Made by a program: the position numbers and the translations under genes
The notes under the pieces: model-generated
What the model saw: the letters and a program-made list of their open reading frames with translations, nothing else
The model's database searches: none
Told to the model about the DNA's origin: nothing
Source of the DNA: Chroicocephalus ridibundus
Lineage: Eukaryota > Chordata > Aves > Charadriiformes > Laridae
Direction: 5' to 3'
Assembly (NCBI RefSeq): GCF_963924245.1
Contig: NC_086284.1
Span: 161,501,653-161,565,652, forward strand
DNA: 64,000 bases
In this document: piece by piece, positions 37,129-47,128 of the stretch
Numbering within the stretch: the first letter of the stretch is position 1
Layout of the letters: each line of letters opens with the position of its first letter

Positions 37129-37695
37129 ATGGACAGCAATAAGGATGATGATGGACTATTCAACAGGATTGCATTTCCAGGAGCTATGTCCCTGGCTAAC
37201 AGCCATGTGCATCCTCACGGGGTCCCCCTGAGAGAGTGCTTTGGGGTTCCCTTCCCTCTGGACCCATCTTACTGGGAGCAAGCCTACGGCAGGCATGCAG
37301 GTCGCATCTCCTACATCCCATTCCCCGGCTACGTGGGTGTCTATGACTGTTCCTTTGAGCCTGCCTTCATTCGAAAGAGGAACGAGAGGGAAAGGCAGCG
37401 GGTGCGCTGTGTGAACGAGGGCTACACACGCCTGAGAGAGCACCTGCCCAAGGAATTTGCTGACAAGCGCCTCAGCAAAGTGGAGACCCTGAGAGCTGCA
37501 ATAAGCTACATCAAACACCTGCAGAGCTTGCTGGACTGCCATCCCTTAGGGTCTAACAGTAAGGAAACGCTCTCTGCCAAGGAGCTCCCGGAAGCTCCCA
37601 GTCCCGGTCCCCCGCGGGAGTGCAACAGTGATGGAGAGTCTAAAACCTCTTCAGCTTCATCACCCTACAGTGAATTTGAGGAGACGGGCAGCTAG
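37129..37695 (+). CDS. ASCL4: ASCL4, achaete-scute family bHLH transcription factor 4
   Basis: Single-exon frame of 188 residues. The ATG is in a strong context (A at -3, G at +4). The bHLH domain spans about residues 82-135: basic region RKRNERERQRVR, helix 1 VNEGYTRLREHLP, loop KEFADKRLSK and helix 2 VETLRAAISYIKHLQSLL. The basic region and RLSKVETLR are hallmarks of the ASCL family. The C-terminus ends with the ASCL3/4-like ECNSDGESKTSSAS motif and an acidic GS tail, which points to ASCL4 over ASCL1/2. Family members bind CANNTG E-boxes as heterodimers with E proteins; ASCL4 is associated with skin/epidermal expression. The N-terminal 75 residues look lineage-divergent. Its position beside PRDM4 and PWP1 fits the known order. 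Confidence 0.95.
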   Translation: MDSNKDDDGLFNRIAFPGAMSLANSHVHPHGVPLRECFGVPFPLDPSYWEQAYGRHAGRISYIPFPGYVGVYDCSFEPAFIRKRNERERQRVRCVNEGYTRLREHLPKEFADKRLSKVETLRAAISYIKHLQSLLDCHPLGSNSKETLSAKELPEAPSPGPPRECNSDGESKTSSASSPYSEFEETGS

Positions 37696-39075
37696 GTAAT
37701 GGCCTCTCTGGAGAAAGAGAGCTTCAAGTTCACATGAAAACCAAATCTAAAACCCTGGGGATTTTTCTACAAATGAAAACGAATACCAGGAAATGGAAAA
37801 ACAGCTAGGAAAAAAAAAGGTACTTTTAATTTGTCAAAGGACTTTAAATATTGTCTGTACAAAACCTAAAAATGATTTGTAAGCAAACAGGTATCTCTCA
37901 GGTTGCTTCATCTGTGTTACTAAACATCCTTGGGACTGCTAAAACTGAAGCAGCGTTTGCATTCTGCTTCTCATTCAGCTTTTATTCTGTTCATCTATTT
38001 TCTTTTGCCTTTCACTCGATGAGACAGCAAAACCAGATAAGTCTATTTCAGGAAATCCTCCTCCCCTTTCTCCTGCTTCGTCCTGTAAGTTTTATCATCT
38101 CTTTTGCCTGACTGCTAACCTGAGATGCACTGGGTTGCAAAGATTTGGACTGGGAAAGGTAAGATTTAGATAAAAGTCTTTCCCTAAAATTTTTACAAAA
38201 CTCACAGAAATACTTCTATTTCTGAAAAGACAATTTAAAAAATATAAATAAGGCTGTATTTGGGAATGAATTTCTTTTACAGCATCTTGTAAAGTGAAAG
38301 AAGCAACTCATACATTGGACACCGGCTATTTAGTGATTATTCAAAGGATAATTTTCAGGAAAAGAAAATCTGACACTTTCGTTCTAATCAATGCTAGCAG
38401 GAGTTCTGTAAAACTGCACCTTCACAAGCAAAGCTCCACTCATGATACTGAAAAAAATGTTGCCAGCCTTTTTTGTTCTTTTCTGAAAATTGAGTTTGTG
38501 GACAAAATAGTCTTGATTATGTCTTTTTAGCAGGTCAGAGATTATATGCTTAGAAATATGTTCCTGTAGTGGTTAGATACTGGTGTGGACAAAAAGGGTG
38601 ACATTAAATGTATCGGTTTACATCTGCATGAAAATGTAGGTATTTCTCCTTTTGTTTAGAATATTGTATTACTTTTTCAAAGAATACACCTTTTAAAATT
38701 AATATAAAAATCTATGGAATACCTCTAATTTGGACCATGTCTACTTAAAATAAGAATTTGTCTCCAAATTGCTCTAAAATCTTCCTTTCTCCAAGGCCAG
38801 ATTTAAATAACATTTATCTATGTTCTTAAATCCCATTCTGAATATGGGGTAAACTCCTTCTTACCCATACATTTTCCACAGACTTTTCAAACTTTTTCTT
38901 TTTTTGGCCTCACATTGATGAAATGGGTTTGTATCTTTTTGTCTTTCCTTCATGTCATGCTGACTGAACACCTGAACAAATACTTGTGTATAAATAAGAA
39001 CAAATACTGATCAAATACCTCAAAACGTGTCCATAAATTTCATTTAAATAAAAAATTGAATTAATCCTGACTGTG
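37696..39075 (+). other. ASCL4: ASCL4 3' untranslated region (inferred)
   Basis: A/T-rich sequence after the stop with no coding signal. A sense AATAAA lies at 39047-39052 and an ATTAAA at 38603-38608, so the 3' UTR is probably 0.9-1.4 kb. Confidence 0.5.
39047..39052 (+). promoter_or_regulatory. ASCL4: Probable ASCL4 poly(A) signal AATAAA
   Basis: Canonical hexamer, with TGTGGGTTTTT-type G/T-rich sequence about 25 bases downstream. Confidence 0.45.
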
Positions 39076-39678
39076 GGTTTTTCACTTTCAATTGATAATG
39101 AATGGGACGGCACTGTTTGCAGGAGTAATGAATTCTCAGCAAAGAATGAAGAAAATGGATAGATAGTAAATATGAACTGCTACCCATGAAACTAAGTTTT
39201 TAACCTAGATTTTTAAATCTAAATAAGGAGCAGATTTTTGCTGTGGGTATCTAATAAAAATTATTTGGTACAAAAATACTCTGCTGACTTCTAGCAAACA
39301 CTTTTAGCTATTGGGTGCCTCTTTCAAGCACTTGCAGTCCAAGCCTGGGTCTAGGTATTGCTGGAGCTCTGAGGCCAATTATTTTTTCTTAATTTACAGC
39401 CAATAACCTTGAAAGAATGAACACATTTAGGCAAATCAAACAGAGTTCAGAAATGGAAAAAGCCTAAATGACTTGTCCAAACAACTTGCTGCAAATTACT
39501 CACTCAGCCTGACTGTACTGAAGCAGCACTGTTACAAATGTCAGTGGCGGTCACAGGCTTCGTTCTTTATTCTTTATGTGGTAGCCAACTTCCTTTTCTA
39601 ATGACTATTTTGTTTTTCTGAGGGCTGTTACTTTTGCAGGGTCTGTTTCCCAGACCCAAAAAGTAGAGGCCTAGTTAC

Positions 39679-40036
39679 CTGGACAGTTCTCTGTGGATCC
39701 AGAGCTGAAGCACTCATTTTTGAGTGCGTAAGTTTTTATATTTGTTATCCAAGAAAAGGGAGAATGGCAAGGTAGTGGTCTGAATGTCTGATTTGGGGCC
39801 ATTATTTTTTGGCTTTTTTCCTTCCCTTTGCAGTCTCTGACAAGAGATTCAACCTCTCTGCTGCAGTTTTGAGATTTCTGGAAATACAGCAGTGCTGCTG
39901 GTAACTCTGTCAGTAAGCCTGAATTGCATTTCTCCCTCAAAGCAGAGATTAAATCTTTGTTATCTACGAAAAACATACACTTCCTCAGAGTACCTGAGAC
40001 AAATTCTGTGAAACGTAGAGTTGTTTGTGAAACACC
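39679..40036 (-). other. Unassigned open segment bounded by splice-like sites
   Basis: On the - strand, a pyrimidine-rich tract ending CCTCTTCAG precedes 40036 and a CCAG/GTAACT donor follows 39679. The 358 bases between are open in one frame (119 codons plus one base), starting GVSQTTLRFTEF. I recognise no protein family and no partner exons. It could be a lncRNA or unannotated coding exon, or chance. Confidence 0.25.
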
Positions 40037-41526
40037 CTGAAGAGGAAAGGTGGTTAATATACATATAATCACAATAAATCACTAAATCAAACCAGATCAC
40101 TAAAAATAAAAATGACCGGAATGACTGTTACTTCCTGTGCAGGAATAAAATAAATTTTTTGGTCAGACGGTTATCACAGAGATATATCCAGGAGCCATAA
40201 TCCTCTGATTTCCAAATCCCAGAGAGATGATGCGGCAGGCCACCTTCTCCATGATCAGCTAGTTAGGCTGGCCGGAGAAGTGGACTAGGTTGTGGCTCTG
40301 CTCCCTTTCAACTTCGTCTCACATGGGATGTTCCTCAACAGGAGTCTAACCATGTGGAGAACAGCAGCCCCTGGGCCTGTGCTTGGCTGTCGCCGCTGTA
40401 GGGTGTCTCTTCCCGTGTGAGACACAGGCTGATCTGCTGCACATCCTGATGGGACTGGTTTTTTTGTTGCATATCCTTAATACTCTGCAGTCAGAACCAA
40501 ACCTTGATTTTGTGAAATAATATTCTGGAAAAAGCCTCTGGACCTCAAGTCAAGGAGGCTGGTTAAAAGACCACATTTCAATAAAACTGTAGCTACGTTT
40601 TGTTTTTAGATTATACATCTTTAACAGCTCTGAAGATGTCCTTAAAATACCTCCCAATCCAAACTCGAAGCTGAAGATGCAAAAGCCAGAATGTGACATG
40701 TAGCTGAATTTAATTTTTTTTAAGGAAAATTAATTCCTGGATGAAAAGGAAATTCTTTCTGTGGGAAAAATGGGTCACAGGTTAAACCACTTTCCTTAGG
40801 AAAGTTGTACATTTTTATTTCTCACAGTTTCTGTTGTCATGCAAACCTCTTGCACACTTCTAGCACAAGGAAGTAGAAAACAACTCAAGATTTCCCAAAT
40901 ATGGATCAGTGCTTCCTACAGGCATCAACAAAGGCTTCAAGTGAATGTGACATTTCAAAAGCTTTCTTAAGCTGTTTCTGTCTAGACAAAGGTTTTCTTC
41001 AAAGCTTCTAAAGTGTATCATTATCAGACTTTGAAAGCAGACAATGATCCAACTTGTCACCCTGAGAATTAAAGTTTTAATAAAAATGTTGACCAGAAGG
41101 ATTGTCTCCATGTGGCACAATTACTATTTACAAGAGAGGCGGACACTGATATCCCTAGGCAACCATGCTACAGCTTTATCAAACTCCTGCACACCAAATG
41201 CAGACACTTTAATCTTTCTATCAAATGTGAAAAAAACACACATCTGAAGTCTTCCCTCTTCTGCCATTAAATTACAAATCCATTTGCTCCTTGATATTAT
41301 CAGCATTTTAAAGATGTGTAATCCTGGCCATAGGATTGCTTTTAATCCTCTAATAGCTATTTAGCTGATTTCTTTGTAAAAGCCCATCCACACTCCTTTC
41401 ATGTTCTATTACCCAGTGTCAATAACATGGCCAAAGAAAACCAGAAGGCACTATAGAAAAGTCATGTTCAGAGAGTAAGGCAATCAGGGCCAATTTATCT
41501 CACTGGAATAAATGAACAGGGAACAT

Positions 41527-41550
41527 CCACACACACACAAAAAAAAAAAA
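41527..41550. repeat. (CA)n plus A tract
   Basis: Five to six CA units run directly into about 12 A residues. Confidence 0.7.
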
Positions 41551-42809
41551 GGAATCTTTGAAAACATTTGTCACCAGCATACTTGGCAAGGAGGCAAAAC
41601 AAGATCCAAAACATTTTGAAGAGAGACTCTCGAGTGATACCAACACGAAAGCCCTGCTGGAGTTAGCTGAGGTCAGTCACTACAGCTGAGCAAGGTCTCG
41701 GTAAGTGTCTCCAAAATAGTCTAAGCAAATATAACTTCAGTGGGTGCTCATCACTGGTAACCCTCAGCATATAGATAAATGGCTACAGGGTAAGAGGTAA
41801 ATTTGTTCTAGACAAATGGGGAGCAGACAAATAGTAAGACTGCAGCTATATCTAGCTCTTACGCAAGGCTGTCTAGATGTAGATCTGGAAGCCCTATAAA
41901 CACAAGATGAGCAACACTCTCCATCAACCTGAAGGTGTGCTTGTAGGTAAAAATCTGCTACAAATGCTCACTCATGTATTTCCTGCATGATTTTTACACA
42001 TTTTTTTTCTACCTCGCTGTGAATATGTCCACTGACAGAGCAATGGAAGAGCTCTCCAAGTTGCCCTTGCTGGGAGAACAAACTAGGGGAGTGAAGGTAG
42101 ATGTCTCTCTCCATAGATCAGTGGATTCCGTACAGTCAACGGTGAATCAGATACAGAGAGAGGTCAATCTAGGATGCTGATGAAATAAGCACAGACTGCC
42201 AAAAATATTTGTTTGTAATTTAGAGCATCCTGACAAGGTGGCACTGCTCAGAAGATGTCCCAGAGCTGTCTGAAAATGTTATGACTTGGCTACCCTGATC
42301 CAAGACCCTGGAAACTCAACAGGAGCCAGCATGGTCATTTAGTCTGCTGTGCTAGAAACTGGTAGTGCTTTTCAGGAGTGAAAGGGCCACCTTTTTTTTT
42401 GTCATCAGAGTGTCCTTTCCCCTACCCACTCACATCCGCATTGCGAGATTATTCCTCTGACCCTGAGATCTGATCAGCATAGCAGGCACAGCTAGCTGGT
42501 GGGTCAGAGACCCAGCACCCACTGTGCTTGGGTGGCAGTGGGGTTCTGGAGAGGCAGATGATGGCAGGGTGGGAGAAGGGCCGTTGGTTCACTCTGGAAA
42601 GGAGATAGGGGATGAGATGGGGGCTACCACTCTCGAAGAGTGGGATTCAAGAGGTCCAAGTAGCCTTGACCTCTTATATCACTAAAAAAAATTCTCGTTT
42701 AAGAAGCCAAGTCAAAAAGCAGGCCTGGGAAAAGGCAGGGAAGCTTACCACAGGGGCTTCAAAGGAGCAAACTTCTGTCACTGAAGTCAAATGAGCTTTT
42801 CTCACTGGA

Positions 42810-42868
42810 TTAAGTGACTGTGTCACTTAAGACTCTGACTGTGTGAAAGTCACCTGGTGTCACACCTG
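42810..42868. promoter_or_regulatory. Candidate regulatory cluster: paired NK2-type sites, E-boxes, T-box half-site
   Basis: TTAAGTGAC (42810-42818) and its exact complement GTCACTTAA (42822-42830) are separated by TGT. Each arm contains the NK2-class homeodomain consensus TTAAGTG. Two CACCTG E-boxes (42851 and 42863) and a TCACACCT T-box half-site (42860-42867) follow within 40 bases. Function is inferred from motif density only. Confidence 0.35.
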
Positions 42869-43567
42869 TGCTTGGTTATCACCCTGGTTAGAACTTGTCC
42901 CTCCATGGTCTGAGCGTGCAGCATGCACGCAGGGTACAACCAGCACCTCTTGAGTATATGAAGGGTGTGGATAGTTGCCTCTACCAGGCCTGGCCTGAGG
43001 GTGAGAATGAAGATTCAGAGCTCTAGCCTGGCACTGAGGTACAGCCCCAGAAGAAAATACCTTTGCCCAGTTGCAAACTGAGTTGAAAAATGAAGTGAAC
43101 AAGAACTAAAACCCAACTCAGGAATGGATAGTATGGGTATCTGCAGAAGCTGGGTTTATTTGATACACTTCAGAGGAAAAGCACAAGAAAAGGTTGGTTT
43201 AATTGGTTTCCCTTTATTTGTCATGGCTTACACAAGAACCATTCCTCCCTAAGAAACACAGTATAGTTGAGTGCATACAAGCTGGAAAAGCCGGGATGCC
43301 CACAACCCGGCACTGGAGCAGAGCTCTGCCACTGTGCTTTTCCTGGGGAGACCAGAAACTACATACAGCCTCACACCTTGCAAATCCATGACAACCCAGA
43401 CTGCTAAAAACCCATTAGCAGTTTTTTGTCTGCTTTCCAATGGAAACAAAGCTTAGACTGTGCTCTATATGTGAGACGTCCCATCTCCAAAAGCTTCTGA
43501 ACCTTCGACTGATTTTCAGCCAACCCCCATGGGAAGAGAGTCTCAAAATGCAAATCAAATTTCTCAA

Positions 43568-43598
43568 TTTTTTATTTTTTTTTATTTTTTTTTTTTTT
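43568..43598. repeat. T-rich tract
   Basis: About 30 bases of T with two A breaks. No retroelement body is recognisable to its right, so I do not call it a tail. Confidence 0.6.
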
Positions 43599-46186
43599 CA
43601 AAATAGGTGTTGGGCAGAGGGGGTGAGTCCATCTTAGGGCTTGTGGGTGATGAGCTGTGGTGCTTCATGCTGGGTCAGATTCCTGTGCTATTCAACTGCT
43701 GGAGTGCACAACCCCTCGGGGAAACACAGAAAACAGGCAGTACAGCTGCTCTGTAGCTACCTCCAGTCATAACTTGGTGTATTCATGTAAACTGAGGGGA
43801 TTTGTCAAGGTCAAAACACCCATCTGTAGAGCTGGGTGGCTGAAGGCTTTGATTCATGACCACCACTGTCTTTAGTTATGACTGAAGGGGCAAATACCCC
43901 CAAAACTGTGGGTTACGGGGTGGGGAGCAGCCAGCAAGCCTGTATTTCACTCTGAGTTCCTTCACTCTTTTTCAAAAGCTTTGAACCCAGGCTTGTGGGA
44001 CTCACTGTTGTTTGGGAATGATCCCGCATTTGCTGAAGCACCAAGAGTCAAGTCTATGTTACTGTAGACCTCAGGTTTTATCCATCATGTTTTTGCAGGT
44101 GCAGAAAATAAAAAGATATATTGGTATGGATGATGTTTTTTAGCCAGGCTAAAAGAAGCTTAGGAGCCCATACATCTCTCTGCCAGTTTCCCCCTTGAAA
44201 ATTTTGGAGACCCCTTGGCTCACTTCAGATATGACTGGAGATAGAGGTCTCAAAGACATGAAATTCCTACACAGTCCATGAACACTGGTGGCATCAGAGT
44301 AGAAAGGCATGCCAAATTAGCCCTTACCAAAGGGAAAGCTAACACTGAATTTTCCTTTCAGTTTAATCCGCTTGATGGTCAGCCAGCCCATGGGCGCCAG
44401 CCAGCCATCAGCAGGGACACGTGCTTTGCGCTAGTATAACATGCTGCCGCTAGCCCGTTCTACTGGGGCCTGGGGATGAAAATAGGAGTATTTTGAGGGA
44501 GTTTTGGATTTGGGAGGGAGAAGCTGAATAAATGGACCGTGAGAGGCTGAAGGGTTGAAAATGTGGGGAAGGTAGCAGAGAATGAAGCCTGGGAGCGTAT
44601 AACACAAACACAAGCCAAGCTGCATTTGCTGTGCTGCTCAAAAACCACCTTGCTTGTCCCCATGATTTTATTTTGATGCAGTGTGGTTCTGGGCATATAT
44701 AGCAGATTTTTGTGTTCCAGGGCTGTCAGCCGCTGGCACTGAATCCTAACCAATCTCTTCCATCTGCACTGAGATCACAAAGAGAACAAGTAGTTACAAA
44801 TAAATGGAATTTTCACATCTTTTTATGTATTTGCTCTACTGCCAGCGTTATGCTATATTAGGCTGCTCTCTAGATGTAGTTTTTTTAAATTTAAGAAGCA
44901 CCGAAGAAGTCCCAGGCTCAGCTGCAGAAGGTTTATCCCAGGGGAACACTCACGTGGAGGTGATATGTGCATCCCCACACCCAGAGGCTTTAAAGCTCAC
45001 TGGAATGAATAAAACTGATAATGAACTGTGTAAGGTATAAATTAAATAAGCCAGATGTACAAACACAGGAGTGTGTGTTGTGGTGTTTGTGCATGGGAAA
45101 AGAAGGAAGGATGGCAGAGGGGAGGGACAAAAGAAAGTGGGTTTGAAGCGTGGCACACCGCTTGATATCAAATCAGCTGCATGGCTGAAACAAGGGAAAT
45201 AGGAACAAATTAGATATGGCATCTTTGGGGAGGATTAATTCCTGAAAAAAAAAAAAGACTTAAAGATAACATATTTTCAGTCAAACCCTATGGAGGTATA
45301 AAAAGGCTGTGAGATTTTGAATAGCAGAAATGCTAATGAGAGCAAGGAAAGCAGTGCCTCTCATGGACCAGGACTCGGAGCCATAGGTAGGGCTGGAGAG
45401 AGGCATGACTCCCTCCCTGGCCCCACCATCAGCCAATGTGGGTTTTCCACTGTTTAAAGTGCTTTCCTCCTTCTCCTGGCATACTACTTTTCCACGGGGA
45501 GGGAGGAGTGCTCCTGCCCCCTCACCCAAGGGCTGGCTTTGCATTTTTAGCCCAGCAGTGCCGTGAGCTTAAGGAGGACTCAGCTTTGCCTCTTGAGGCT
45601 TTGCTTACTTCAGGCATCCTTCACAAGCTTGGCCATGACCAGCTGCAATTGCTGTCTCTGTCACGAGGCAGAAATGAGAGGTGGGGCAGGCTGGGGCCGA
45701 ACTACGGGATGGGCCTTAATCCTGAAGGAGCAAAACGGAATAGTGGGGACAGTAAGAGAAACCCAGCACCATGGCGAGAGCTGGGATGAGGAGTCTGGAG
45801 CACGGACAAAAGCCAAGCACGGGAGGTGTCTCTCTGAAATGAGTAGTTGCACCACTGGCACCAGTACTTTTTCCCTGCGACAGGTGAAAAGTCTGTAGCG
45901 TGAATGTCCAACCCAACACAGTAACACGTCTGTTAGAAAGAGGAATCAGAGCTGTAGGCTTGGTTGTGACAGAAAGCTTCACCAAGCTAAGGACTGTTCC
46001 CTGCTGCTAGTGTTTTTCAGAGGGTGGATATAGGTTCACATCATAGCGACAACGCCCACTTTCATTATATTTTGCCATTCTCCATTGATCCCTGTCATTT
46101 TCCTCTCCTCCCTCTTGTCTGCCCCTGTAGCTCTGGCTATTGCTATAGGTGCAAGGGTATAGGGGCATGTCCTGGCTGTGTATTTT

Positions 46187-46290
46187 CATAGAATCATAGA
46201 ATAGTTTGAGTTGGAAGGGACCTTAAAGATCATCTAGCTACAGCCTCCCTGCCATGGGCAGGGACACCTCCCACTAGACAAGGTCCTTAA
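46187..46290 (-). repeat. CR1 LINE 3'-end fragment
   Basis: On the + strand it starts catagaatcatagaatag and continues ttggaagggaccttaaagat, the reverse complement of the CR1 terminus. It runs through gggacacctcccactagaca. Severely 5'-truncated, about 100 bases. Confidence 0.93.
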
Positions 46291-47103
46291 GGACAGTGGG
46301 ACAGAAAAACAAGAAACAGGCTTAGCAAACAGATTTCTTAACAAAACTCTTAAAATACATAAGTTGTGTCCTTCTTGTACAGCAGCCTGATTTTCAGCAT
46401 CCCTTCTTGCTGATCACACTATATGCAGCCCTGGAAGAAGATGGATGTGCCTTGCAGCAGCTGGGTGGGCAGGGCGCTGCTTAATAAGCAAAATTTAAAT
46501 AAAAAAAAAAAAGCCCAACCCCTGTCAGAAAAGAAGCGGCAACATGATTTTACCACCAGCCATTGTGCAAAAATGGCTGAGACCACAGCATTTGCATGAC
46601 AGCGAATATGTCTGCCGGCACCTCAGACACACCACATTTATCTGCCTACCATCGCTTCTCGTTCATCTTCTCTCAATCATCGTTGTAAATTACCTCCAAG
46701 CATATTTCTTATCAAAGTGCTCAGCAGTTGTGAGCAGGCTGCACTCTAGTTGGGGAGCAGAGGGGATGATTACAGTGCTCAGCCCACCTGCTCTCAGGAG
46801 CAGAGCGATAAATCCAGATTACTTCGGCCTCAGGTTTTCCCTCCATTTCAACAGCAGCGTGGCCCTCCTCTTGCCTCGGTGCTGGGAACGTCAGGAGATC
46901 CTGCCCCGTCTCACTGGAAAGTATCACTGGGCTGCCCCTGTACCACTTTACCAGGAGCTGGCTGCAGCCATGGCACTGCTGTGAGCTCACTGGGCTGCTC
47001 GTCCCCTGTGTGAGTGGAAGCGCCAAAGTCCCCTGTGCTCATGGAGAAATCTGCCTTTGCACATTACCCAGCTCTGGTATTGCATATGCACCTGCATATC
47101 TTA

Positions 47104-47128
47104 TTCCATTCCATTCCATTCCATTCCC
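47104..47128. repeat. (TTCCA)n pentanucleotide run
   Basis: Five near-perfect TTCCA units. Confidence 0.8.

Larger units (their letters stand above)
40060..46186. other. Intergenic region, no gene seen
   Basis: About 6 kb with short overlapping frames only. Contents I can support: a CA/A tract (41527-41550), the palindromic motif cluster at 42810-42868, and a T-rich tract at 43568-43598. Confidence 0.6.

Noticed and set aside
37156..37542. - strand frame opposite ASCL4
   Set aside because: Antisense shadow of the bHLH coding sequence.
45436..45985. Cluster of frames on both strands near 45.4-46.0 kb
   Set aside because: No consistent frame, start context or motif; composition-driven.
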